Shown: positions 1 to 11,452 of the stretch, one piece after another
How the letters are laid out: each line of letters begins with the position of its first letter
Numbering within the stretch: position 1 is the first letter of the stretch
Assembly (NCBI RefSeq): GCF_030052815.1
Contig: NC_079500.1
Location: 5,044,298-5,108,297 of the forward strand
Origin: Hevea brasiliensis
Lineage: Eukaryota > Streptophyta > Magnoliopsida > Malpighiales > Euphorbiaceae
Length of the DNA: 64,000 nucleotides
Direction of reading: 5' to 3'
Notes under the pieces: model-generated
What the model was told of the DNA's origin: nothing
Seen by the model: the letters and a program-made list of their open reading frames with translations, nothing else
Databases searched by the model: none
Translations under genes and position numbers: made by a program

Positions 1-506
1 TATCCTGCAAATTAGATTTTACAGGAACCCTAACTTCAAACAGCCATAACTTACAAAATATTAAAGCTTTTTTAGTGATTCTTAAGCCTAAAATTAATGG
101 AATTTTGTGTAGGATATGAATATAATTTTTACAAATTTTTTACAGATTCAGAAAATAAAGAAAAATAATAAAAATACGAGAGACAGAAACTAAACATGTG
201 CAGAGTTGTGTATCCCCTCAAATTAAACATGATTACATGATCAATATGAACATATAAAATAAATTGAAGACAAAGAGCATAGAATTAAAATATTGTGTGG
301 CATAGATCTTGAAAAGAAAACAATAAAAACTGACCTTCTAGAAATCTTGTATGAAAATCTTCTTGAAGAAAAGAAAAAATAAGGAAGAACTCAAAGAGTC
401 TTGAATATCTCTAAATTTCTTATAGCTCTGAATTTTCTCTTCCTCTTTCCTCCCATCATCCCGTTCTTCTCTTCTCTAGTAGGGTATTTATAGGGTTTTG
501 GGAGAG

Positions 507-815
507 AGGTGTGATAGGATTTGGAGTCTTAGGATGATAAAGTTTAGATGACTTAAACAACTACAATTGCAGAATTTGAATAAGACTGGGATATGGGTGA
601 GGTGTTTCAACCAATAGAAAGACAGAAAAAAATGGAAGGCACCAATAGGGAATGAGGAAGAGGTGTGGCAGGATTTGGAGTCTTAGAGTGATAAAGTTTA
701 GATGACTTAAACAACTGCGATTGCAGAATTCGAATAAGACTGGGATATGAGTGAGGTGTTTCAACCAATAGGAAGACAGGAAAAAATGGAAGGCACCAAT
801 AGGGAGTGAGGAAGA
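507..815. repeat. Tandem duplication, unit ~154 bp, two copies
   Basis: The block beginning GAGGTGTGATAGGATTTGG near 505 recurs near 660 with few substitutions, and both copies run to AATAGGGARTGAGGAAGAG. It lies within the LTR-derived DNA and carries no coding sign. Confidence 0.85.
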
Positions 816-1492
816 GAGTGGGGTCAAGGAGGAGAGAGATATTTTGTTATTTTAATTTTTAGAAAATAATTAAATGGGTCCCATTTAAAATTCCTAACTA
901 GGCTTTCTTAGGCCCATAGAGCCCAATTAAACTTAATTAGATCCATTTAAGAACTACCCATATTAAATTTAAACAAAATAAAATTTTATTTAAATTTAAT
1001 TAAATTAATTTCCCCAAAATTTTATTTTTATTTTTATTTTTTTCAAGATCATGCCACAGAATTAATAATTCAGCTCCATGCCTCCAATTACATCTTACAG
1101 TCATATAATTTTTCATCATCGGGTTTCCCACGGCCTCAATGCACATACTCATCACAAAATAAGGGTCTACAGTCATCTTGTCCCGAGTTACGTAGAAATA
1201 GCTAGACAAAATGTAGGTAACTGTGTTTGAATCACTAGGCTGACGTAGAAGACGATCTGGCATAATGCTATAAGGCAGAATAAAAATCAAAACCCAGGTA
1301 AGTAAAAGGGTACAGATAGGATACTGATAAAGTGACCTTAGGGAAAATCAGCAAAATCCCGTATGACGCCCCTTATTTGGTCACAAAATACCAACGGGTT
1401 AAAAGAAGTCTTATTTCGACCTTTGGCACCTTTAAGTACCAGAACTCTTAAACTTAGGCTTTTAAGATATATAGCTGCGATCAAATTTCGAA

Positions 1493-1840
1493 GAGATCGG
1501 AGGAGAGTTCTTATCCGGTCTCAACCCAAAACTTTAATAAACATTAAATAGGGATCGGAGGAGAGTTCTTATCCGGTCTCAACTCAAAAATTTCAATAAA
1601 CGTCTAGAGGAGATCGGAGGAGAGTTCTTATCCGATCTCCCCTCAAAATTTTAATAAACATTAAAAGAGATCGGAAGAGAGTTCTTATCCGGTCTCAACT
1701 CAAAATTTTAATAAACGTCTAGGGGAGATCGGAGGAGAGTTCTTATCCGATCTTTCCCCAAAATTTTAATAAATAACTTAAAAGAGACCGGAGGAGAGTT
1801 CTTATCCTATTCTCACACCAAATCTTAACCTATACGTAAA
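1493..1840. repeat. Tandem array, 6 copies of a ~58-bp unit
   Basis: The core GGAGGAGAGTTCTTATCC recurs at starts near 1493, 1551, 1610, 1667, 1725 and 1784, a spacing of 57-59 bp. Each core is flanked by GAGATCGG and GGTCTCAAC or GATCTCCCC variants, so every unit also holds an imperfect GAGATC/GATCTC palindrome. Short tandem arrays of this type are common inside Tat/Ogre LTRs. Confidence 0.9.
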
Positions 1841-2028
1841 ATAATCCCAAAACCAAGATGATTCGCGACACCAACTCACTAAGGTTGTCTCATTTACTTA
1901 TGTATCTGGGTAATCCGAATTTAGTGAAAGATCAAATATTCCTTTTACTAAAAGGACTAACATTCCTATTCAAGCCCTCCTAACCAATTTATAAAGAACG
2001 CCAAAATTAAATCTACTTACCCTTATTA

Positions 2029-2474
2029 AGGGACGAGGTGGGGTGCCTAACACCTTCCCCACCCGCTGGACTTTAATTCAACCTAGAATCTCTGTCTTGA
2101 AGTGGTTTCATTTTCCTCCAAATGGTTTTCTTTAGTTTCCCTCAAAACTAAGGTGGCGACTCCTCATTCCTTCCCACTTCGGTGAGTGATCGTCCAGGCG
2201 ACCGCAAAATCCCTTGCGACACTAATTATCAATTTTAATTTATAAGGAGCACAAAATTAAATCTGCTTACCCTTGTCGAGGGATGAGGTGGGGTGCCTAA
2301 CACCTTTCCCACCCGTATACGGACCCCAAACCTAGAATCTCTATTTTGAAACTGGTTTTTAATTTATTTTTACAAATGGTTTTCTTTAATTTCCCTCAAA
2401 ATTAAAGTGACGACTCCTCACTTTTCCCACTTCAATGAAAATTCGTCCCAGCGACCACAAAAACCCCTGCGACA
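2029..2474. repeat. Duplicated LTR 3' end, offset ~247 bp
   Basis: The stretch from the GGGACGAGGTGGGGTGCC region to CCTTGCGACA (about 2029-2222) is repeated as 2276-2474. Both copies contain CCTAGAATCTCT, AAATGGTTTTCTTTA and GCGACTCCTCA-like blocks. Only the second copy abuts the primer site. Confidence 0.8.
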
Positions 2475-2477
2475 GCT

Positions 2478-2495
2478 TGGCAACTCCACTGGGGA
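2478..2495 (+). other. Primer binding site, tRNA-Arg type
   Basis: TGGCAACTCCACTGGGGA differs from the complement of the 3' end of plant tRNA-Arg(ACG) (TGGCGACTCCGCTGGGGA) at two positions. Both are G to A in CpG context, as expected from methylcytosine decay on the other strand. It sits 3 nt after the LTR end. Confidence 0.75.
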
Positions 2496-4896
2496 TTTGT
2501 TTTTTACCTTAACCCTGGTTTAGAGGTCCAAAAGCATATTTAATTTTATGATCATGTAAATTAAAACTGTAATTAAGGGGTTTAACTTACAAAATTCGAA
2601 AGTCTTGATATACTCATTGTTATTATTCTTTCTAACCATTTTGGTCTCACCACTCTAAATTTTAATATCAAGCCTCTATGACATTATCCTTCATCTTGCA
2701 TATTTATATCTCTTATGTTGACTTTTATCCAACATACTCCTACTGATCTTGCTTCTTTATCTGACAATACAATTCAAGTTACCATAGCACGCTCAACAGT
2801 TACTACCTACTTTGGTCGCATTCCTCACCTAATTTCCATTACACTGTCAACAACCAAAAGGGTTCTTATGTCATTGCCCCATTATCCTACCTTGGGGGTA
2901 GAAAATAGATAAGGTCTAATCCAGATCCTGTAACTCTAAGCTCTAGGCTCAAGCTCCTAACACTACATCAATTATGACTTGCTCTAAGTCCTGTACTTCT
3001 GGGTTCCATAACTTAACAATGTTCTTCCTAATGCCATCCTTTTCTATGCTCTCTATCCTTTTTTTTTTTTGTTTATCTCGTTTACCCTTCCTAGAACCAC
3101 ATTCACATCCTCGGTATTTTGGCTCTATTCTTCCTAATCTTATCCTAATTTATTTTTCCAGTTTATTCTTTAGCCAACTCTTTTTATCTTACCCAAATAT
3201 GAACTTTCACTCTTCCATCCTTTAGCGCTATTTTCTTTTTGCACCTGATTGTCATATCAGAAACTTATACCTTTCCACTATCCCTACAACGTCATCTATA
3301 CCTCAATGTTACTCAGAATTGATCCTCTAACTACTCTAGCTAGACTTCTACTGGCATTTAGGCTATCTCTCCTATTGCATTTGAACCGCACTCCATCTAT
3401 ATATATATATATATATATATTCTATGATTTATCGATGCTAACTTTTGTCATTTTCTTTTACTTTATTTGGAGTATACTTTAGTTTTAAGCATTAAGAAGC
3501 TAAGGATGAACTTAGGGAATAGCAGTCATACTTCTCCTGCGTGATCTCTATTCTTACCCTTTTGGGCTACATACTACCCCCTACTACCTTAGGGAGGGGA
3601 TCTGTAGTAACTCTAATTTTTCATATCCATTTAATTAGCTGCAACTTAAAATACTAGGTATCTAAACCCGTCATTCAATTCAAAAGATTACATACATCTT
3701 GATCTTACATCTTATAATTCCTACATGAAACTTGTACCCTCTCCAGAACACCTGAGCTAACAACTCTCTATCTCACGCTACAATCCCATCTGGGACACTA
3801 CTCTATAAGTAATCATTATCAGTAATAACCTTCGATCCCTTCTGAAAAGATAGGACTATACTCTAACTTATTACAACAAAGGTACTACATTTACCACCTT
3901 GCCAAAACCATGTCAAATTAATGACTCTCTTATCATATCATAGCCCTGTAAATCATCAATTCATAGTTCCGACCTTCCCTAGGTAGTAGGGTTGTACTTT
4001 GCACCTTGCTGATACACACAAGATATATTATTCTCACTAAGCTCTAAGAAAAACGTCTATCATACTACAAAAACCATCCAAAATTCCATACCGAAGACCA
4101 GATGGTCTCACTCTATAGATGTCACCTTTACTTTGCAACTATCTGCAACCTCTGGTCTGATGGTAACTCTTAATGTAACTCGAGCTCATCCTAGGGTAAC
4201 CGAGTTACTGACTCTAGTTACCACCCAACTGTGACCTTTCGATATTCTAGCTCTAGATCCCTAACTAGGAGTTCCAACTCCTCTACAGATATAGAACTCT
4301 ATTCTAGCATAATTGTACCAAAACAGAGGCCATCTGCAAACACCCTCATTATGGAGCACCATGGGGATGCACACAGCTCTACAAAATAATCTCATGTCGG
4401 TACTGTAATCTGCAACTTACAGAGCAGACATCGAGAACATTGTATAGTTACTACGATATGTCCTGACAGACTAGGTCTCCTAATCTCTTATCTCTCTTGA
4501 ATCTACTATTATCATAAACTTACTCTGACTGGGTTATCCACTGACGACTGCCAGCAGTGGTATCCTCACCCTTATCTAATGCAATTATACTATCAAAACT
4601 CACATTTATATACTCATGCCTAGCACCAGATAGGCACAACACTTAGACCCATACTAAGAAATATAGTGTTTCTTGGAGAACGTATTTCCATGGCAGACCT
4701 CAACATGTCTGCTAACTCTATTTCACACTTCTATGTACTTCACAAAACTGAGGTGCTAAACTGAAGTACTCTTATATTAACCAAGAAATAATGCAGAATC
4801 TAGAAACGAAGAATTACAGAAAAAAGACGAAATAGAATCCTATACTCCGCATGTGACAATTGTAGGTGCACACTTTCCCATGAATCTAAAGCCTAA
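2496..4896. other. Degenerate retrotransposon interior, no coding capacity
   Basis: The first ~100 bases continue the Tat/Ogre-like element. From roughly 2610 the sequence appears to be the untranslated leader or interior of the minus-strand element whose primer site is at 4897-4908. No gag, protease or reverse transcriptase motif could be read in any frame. The open frames here are below 110 aa and low in complexity. A short (TA)n tract lies near 3399-3420. The junction between the two elements was not resolved. Confidence 0.4.
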
Positions 4897-4908
4897 GCTC
4901 TGATACCA
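4897..4908 (-). other. Primer binding site, initiator tRNA-Met type (minus strand)
   Basis: The reverse complement reads TGGTATCAGAGC, the standard plant retrotransposon PBS complementary to initiator tRNA-Met. It lies 4 nt from the inner end of the minus-strand LTR at 4913. Confidence 0.85.
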
Positions 4909-4912
4909 CTTT

Positions 4913-6663
4913 TGTCATGACCAAACCTATGGGCCGGACCGGCACTAGGACGTGGGCCAGCCTAAAGCCCCCGAGGTCCGTAGTAAGCCTAACTATTCCT
5001 CAACCCAACTCTAAGGCCCATTTGGGCCCAATTTCAAGAATTCAACCGGACAGAGTCCGACCATAAAATGGACCATTTAATGGGGAGTTTTTGACTCACC
5101 CGACCTATAAACACAATATATAATAAATTGGGGAGCTCAGCTCACCCTCCACATAATCAAACTGTCATAACTCAAATAGGAGCTCAGCTCCCTCATCCAA
5201 TCCCATAATGTATACAGTTAATAATTTTACAGGTCCAACATAACTTTTATAATACATGCCCAAAATAAAAATAAGTGCTTCTAACACATGCGGAGTCTAA
5301 AATTTAACTCAATTGTACAAAATACATTAAATACTATTAATGGACCTACGATGAAGAAGAGCAGGTTAGCCACAACAAATAATCCTCCTGTAGCCTAGAA
5401 AAATAGATGAACAGGAGTGAGCGTTCAACTTAGAGAGTAAAATACCAATTTTTATCATAATCTCTATAACTATCTAAAGCTAATGCACCCTGTGGAGTGA
5501 AATGCAACATTGTCATAATTTTCATATCATAACAGCAAAAAGGCGATTTGGAGCACTCACATATCCAACACTGTCAAGCAATACATATATGGGAGCTGAT
5601 CCCCTATACAACCCTCTTAATCCAACATCTGCTAGCGAGTGTCTTTCAAGCTGGAATTTCGCTTAATAAACCAAATGCGGGGTCCCAACGAGTGTCTCTC
5701 AAGCCGTGTCTACCCCGAAGGATCGAGTCCCAGCGAGTGTCTTTCAAGCTGTGTCTACCCGTCCTGTCCATATCCAATACCATACCACACACACGCCACC
5801 CACACACATTGCTCCAAATTACCACAAACAACATCCATGGCACTTCAACAATTATGAATGCAATATAAAACGTGCCTAGTGTTTAACTACATAGATACAT
5901 ATTTATAAGTGATGCATGGGCATGCTTGAACATATAATAATATCGAAATTACAATTAAAATTAATATTTTACTCACAAACTTGAACCGAGGTCACTGCGG
6001 TGGCTGGGGGGAGGAGGAAGGCTGTCCCTGCTCACTTGACAATTTCATTGCAATTATTTAATATATTTGACTCAATACAAGTTTAGAAAAGACCAAAGAT
6101 ACCATAAGTTGTGCTGAAAATTTGGCAGAGTCTCCCCTATACCTATGACCTACCCAACCTGTAAAATGGTTCAAATAACACTTCTAAACTCAACCCATAT
6201 CTCATCATCATTATATGGCCCCTCCTAGGCCCTCCAAACCAAGTAATAATCACAACATCAGACAACTTAATTATAAGACTTCAAAATTAATATTTTTCAA
6301 AAACTATCCAAACTAACTTTAAAAATTCTATAAACCTGCCCCGCGGTCCTTAACAATATTATAAGGCTATTGCAATAGAAATCGTAATTTTCTTATCATC
6401 CATGAATATTTTATAAATTTATTTCTAACCCAGTACAAGGCAAAAATTGAGTAATATAGAGTTCGAGTTTGCCTATGCCAAATCTAACAACTGAAACGCG
6501 TCAAGAACGTCTGAAAATGATGGGGTAGCCTATAATCTTGACCCGATTCTGAAATGGTTCCAATAGCTTATTTGCTCGGCCTGAAATTCCAGATCCAGGT
6601 GACGATCGAATTTCCACGAAATGAAAGTACATATGCGAAGTCCACAATACCAGGGTTATAATA

Positions 6664-6721
<58 letters not shown>

Positions 6722-6734
6722 TAGGAATGTTACA
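4913..6734 (-). mobile_element. LTR of a Tekay/Del-like gypsy element (5' LTR, minus orientation)
   Basis: Read on the minus strand, this 1.8-kb segment begins TGTAACATTCC and ends GGTCATGACA, followed by an initiator-Met primer site. The TGTAACA start and the GGCCGGACCGGCACTAGG-rich end resemble plant Del/Tekay chromovirus LTRs. Three GAGTGTCTTTCAAGC-like repeats lie at 5635-5760, and a long (TA)n tract sits close to the outer end at 6671-6718. The opposite LTR was not found, so the element is probably truncated inside the degenerate interior to the left. The boundaries follow from TG..CA ends plus PBS; the lineage is inference. Confidence 0.65.
6671..6718. repeat. (TA)n microsatellite
   Basis: An uninterrupted alternating AT tract of about 48 bp lies near the outer end of the minus-strand LTR. 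Confidence 0.97.
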
Positions 6735-8039
6735 TAATTATTATAATAATTATTAAAATAATATTTATAATTAAAATTAAAAAAATAAAATAATTATAAA
6801 AATCATTAAAATATAAACTGTTATTTTTATATTTTCATATAAACCATTAAAATTAAACATTATAATTATAATTAATTACACTAACTAGAATGAAATACAA
6901 TAAAAATATAATTTTCATATTATCGATTAAAATAAAAATTTTAAATATAATTAACTTTAATTATTTAAAATAAAAGGATAAAACATATATTTTTTTTACT
7001 TATAATTAAATAAGATAGAAAAATTATAATTATAATTATAATTAATTAAAATTAAAAAATATAAAAAAATATTATTTTTATATTCTCTTGTAATAATTAA
7101 AATTAAAAGTAAAAATATAGAAAAATAATTTTAAATTAATTTTTATTAAATATAAAATAAATTTGATTCCGATTCTACAAAATATATCAAACACCTTTAA
7201 AAGAAATTTGATTTCAATTCTACAATGAATTAAGTACAAATAAAAATTTATTATTTTATTTCTAATTTTGTTCGATTTGGATTTCAATACTGATTCTAAT
7301 TTCAATATGTAAACCAAACGGACCTATTAATAGTTATCCTATTAATACTATAATAAATAATTATTATTATAAGGTAACTTATAATATATTAATATATATT
7401 AATTAAATATATTTATATCTATATTATATATAAAAAGATTTTAATTATTTCCATTATAATTTTTTTAAAAAAAGTTTTTGACGGATAAACATAATAAAAA
7501 AATATGTTAAAATAATTAATAAAAAAATTCAAAACATTATATTATTTTTATATATCAAAATTCGGATAATTCTCATCTGACAAGTAGCATTCTCTTTTAC
7601 AGTATTGCCATATAATTAATACGTGGTATTTTTTTTATAGTATTGTTATGTAGCATTTTTTATTATTTATAAGTTATAAATTATTTAATGGTTACCATAT
7701 TAATATTATAATAAGTAACTATTATTATTCGATAACTCACAATATATTAACATGTACTAATTATATATATTTATATTTATATTATATATGGATAGATTTT
7801 AATTATTTTTATAATGAAATCTTTATTAAAAAATTTAAAAGTAATAAATATAAAATTTAAAATAATTAATAAAAAATTTAAATATTAAATTATATATATA
7901 TATATTAAAATTATTAATAGCCATGTGTATTAGTATGGACAATTTCCTTGTTATCATATATTATTATGGCTAGATCTTTTGTTTGCTTTTATGGATCTTC
8001 AAAAACAAATATTAAAAACCTTAATTAATTAATTAATTA

Positions 8040-8380
8040 ATTAATTTTAAGACCCTATTTATTTTATAAAAAATAGTTGGTATGTGAAAAATATTTTTTT
8101 CATAAAAAATATTTTTTTTTTCATTATTTGAACACAATATTAAATTAATGATATGCGTTTATATATATATATATAAATATTTTTATATTTTAATAAAATT
8201 ATTAAAATATATAAAATATAAAATAACTTCTTCTTCTGAAAAGAGGAAATCATTTTTCTTAAAATAAATTAATTTTCTTTTTGATACAAAAATATTTTCT
8301 ATTTATATTTTTTTAGTGCCAAATACTAAAAAATATAAAAAAAATATTATTAAAAATATTTTTAAATTAATAAAAAGGAA
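8040..8380. mobile_element. MITE-like dispersed repeat, copy 1
   Basis: It shares blocks such as AATATTAAATTAATGATATG and TTTTAATAAAATTATTAA with 33965-34250, and has GAAAAATATTTTTTTCAT-type ends like the copies at 23690-23960 and 25525-25925. No coding sequence is present. The exact ends are uncertain. Confidence 0.45.
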
Positions 8381-9628
8381 GAACCGATAACAATTCATAG
8401 GATGACTTTGGAAATTCTTTCTATATATGGGTATGAAATGTAATTAAGAATAAAATGGAATACCAAGCTTGACCAAATTAGGTTTCTTCGATTAGAAATA
8501 ATGAAATGTAATATAATATGATTAAATATTTATTAAAATTTAATAAAATATTTAATTATATTACTTTTTATATATTATGCCCTGTCAGGCATAACTTAAT
8601 TAGAATTGAATATTTCATTTGGTTTAAAGTATTTAATTGAATATTTATACTTATATATAAGGCTTTTAAATCCAACTCAATATTCCTAAATATTATTAAA
8701 AAAATATTAAATTTACATTATGTAATTAATAATTTTTTTTATATTAATGTTACTCTATTAAATTCTTTTTAGTATTAGTATACTAAATTAATATTATATG
8801 ATATACAATCTAATAAATATTAAATTTATATTATGTAGTTGATAATTTATGAATTAATATTAATATATTAATATTACATATTAATATTAAGGTAAATAAA
8901 TAAAATATAAATAAATTAAATTAATAAATATAATATTTTATAAATTAATTTTACTACATTCGCTTGTATGTAAAAAATATATCCTTTTAATAGTTAATCA
9001 ATTTGTTTAATTTACCTTAAATTCTAATTGATATTACTTAATTTTTATTGAATCATGATGTATGATAAAATTCACCTATTAAATACATAAGTTCAATGTA
9101 ATTATATTTTAAATTTATGATAAATCGGAATTAAGCAAGAATTTCTCTTATCACATATCACTTATTAATAAGTACCGCATATATAAAAATCACATAATTT
9201 TGTATAAAAATGGGCGGAAAAAATCCACCTTGTGACCAGATTTTTAATTTGTAGGGATAACTTAAATCAGCCCAATTCCTAAATTTTCTGGTTGAACCAG
9301 CAGCATTTGACAGCCATTATAGTTAGATTTCAACATCTAACTTAGTTGTGACAATTACTTGACTACTTAGCAAGAGCTTATTCATATTATAATTGATATA
9401 ATTCCCAATTGTTATTATGTAGTTTAAATTTTGGAGATATTTTAAAATGGCCTGAATTATCATTCGATTACAAAGTCCGTATTATTATCTGAATAGAATA
9501 CTATGTAAGGTTAATAATGATAGCAGAGAGCACATGCCTGTAGAAATATTTTTTTTTCTCATGTCTTGTTTATGAATGTAAATTTTATAGTATAATGAGG
9601 AATATTGATTTAGAGTTAACTAAAGAAA

Positions 9629-9631
<3 letters not shown>

Positions 9632-9685
<54 letters not shown>
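9632..9685. repeat. (TA)n microsatellite
   Basis: An uninterrupted alternating AT tract of about 54 bp. Confidence 0.97.
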
Positions 9686-9688
<3 letters not shown>

Positions 9689-10120
9689 TTATTGACCATA
9701 TTTACACTACAAGTTTATATTTAGTTTTTTTTTTTTTTTATGTGACATCATTCATGAAGCATACTAAAATTTTCTGTATGAGATTGCAAATAGCTAAAAT
9801 TTTATATAGAATTTATTGTCATTAGTATAATATAAAATATCAATTATAAATGATTTAAGAGTTATGTGTATTTAATCCTTTATAGGAGATATATAAGCAG
9901 CTTTTTGTGCGATTTAGGGAAAGTAAACTTTATTTTGTTTATTTTTAAATATTTGATTTTAAATTTCTTTTGTCATTTATATTTTATAAGTTATGTTTGG
10001 ACACATAATTAACTTTTAAATTTTTGTTCTCTAATAATATTATGATTTAGTAATATAATGCTACTACTAAATAAATACCCTTAATTATTTTTGATATTAT
10101 AGGCTTAATGCTTGATTTTT

Positions 10121-10122
<2 letters not shown>

Positions 10123-10175
<53 letters not shown>
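10123..10175. repeat. (TA)n microsatellite
   Basis: An uninterrupted alternating AT tract of about 53 bp, 630 bp beyond the PYM stop codon. Confidence 0.97.
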
Positions 10176-10178
<3 letters not shown>

Positions 10179-10802
10179 GAAATTTATATCTTTAGTAGCT
10201 ATTATATTCGGTAAGTCCTCTCTTCTATGGAAATCTATCGGTTTAGTTTCATGTAACTATAAATTAATTAGAGGATAGGGTGTGGTAAAGGAAATATTAT
10301 TATTTAATAAAAATTAAATTTATGTTATACAATTAATAATATTTTATAAATTAATATTTGATGTGAAAATTTTATAGATAAATATTAATATGTCAATATT
10401 AAATTAAATATTAATATTTCAAATTAATAAATATAAATTTTATAAATTAATTATAGCATATCAATTTGTATATTATGTCATGTTAATATTTAATAACTTG
10501 TCTAATTTATCCTTATTTAATTAAAAATTAATTATCCAAAAATACTGATAATAAATTTATATTGTATATAACAGGAATTTAGAGTTATATTTTGAAGAGA
10601 CATATTGTTTTATATAAAAGTTGGCAAAAAAGTTGACTGAAGCGTCCCCCTCCAACGTAAATGCATATATATATATGGTGGCAAAAAAAAAAAAAAACTC
10701 ATGAATCATAGTTAGGAAAATCGGGACAAAGAATTTCGAGTCCACAGTGCAGAGTTATACAGCTTCATCAACACAGTTAGTTCACCATAGAACAAACCCC
10801 AT

Positions 10803-11414
10803 TCATGACGTTGTTCGTTCAGCCTTTTCACCCTCTAAAAGCTTTAGCTCCTGGCGCCAGCTTTCCACTTTTGCCAACTTCTCCAACTGCTCTGGCTTCA
10901 TATCCTCTGGTGCAGTTTTCTGCTGCTGACCTTCTGCAATTCGAATCTGGACAAAGGGAACAACATTTGAATCAACCAATCATATAAAACAAGATCGGCA
11001 AACTCTAAGTTTTTGAAACACATTGGAGTCCCCGTGACTTCCAAATTTTTCATAAAACCAGTAGAGAGGCAACAAAGAAAGAAGCTATTTACAAATTTAC
11101 AGGGTAGAACACTAAATTGTGTTACAAACAGTTAGTGATGTCAAAGGAGCTTAATCATATTGTAATTAACATAATTCCCAAAGTTATCATAAACCCAGCT
11201 GAGTCACTCCCTAGCAGTGTAAGTGCTCAGTCATTACAAAGCATCACAAGCCATCAATTTGGTTTTACACCAATAATATCCGATGAGTGAACATAGATCA
11301 AGCCACTGTTGTGCTTTGAGAAAAGATAAAACATAGGAAAGAGGAAAATTAGAACAAAGGGCAGAGTCTGAAGAAGCAGAGAAGAGAAAGATGGGGGGGG
11401 GGGGGGTGCGCTGG

Positions 11415-11452
<38 letters not shown>

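Larger units (their letters stand above)
1..2474 (+). mobile_element. Tat/Ogre-like gypsy LTR, 3' part (left edge not visible)
   Basis: The segment ends in GCGACA directly before a tRNA-Arg-type primer binding site, which places the 3' end of a plus-strand LTR at 2474. The phrases around 2029-2222 and 2276-2474 (GGTGGGGTGCCTAACACC, then GGCGACTCCTC and GCGACC) are typical of Tat/Ogre-type gypsy LTR ends. Tandem repeats at 507-815 and 1493-1840 lie inside. The left end could not be found and may lie outside the window. A TATA-like motif at 485-494 reads CTATAAATA on the minus strand, so part of 1-1000 may belong to another element. The 60-105 aa open frames here are fortuitous. The LTR call near 2474 is good; the extent to position 1 is inference. 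Confidence 0.55.
6735..10802. other. AT-rich intergenic region
   Basis: No gene was recognised. Very AT-rich DNA holds a diverged direct repeat (about 7327-7450 and 7688-7850, both with TATTAATA-TATAATAA-TAA and ATATATTAA blocks), an iterated TTAA tract at 8020-8046, a MITE-like copy at 8040-8380, and two long (TA)n tracts. A segment at 9373-9418 resembles 11139-11184 inside PYM intron 3, pointing to a small dispersed repeat. The 76-79 aa open frames are artefacts of simple sequence. Confidence 0.6.

Noticed and set aside
4897..4908. tRNA gene fragment
   Set aside because: The match to initiator tRNA-Met is only the 12-base primer site next to an LTR end; no tRNA fold is present.
9595..9825. 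76-codon frame with an (IY)n tract
   Set aside because: It is the translation of a (TA)n microsatellite.
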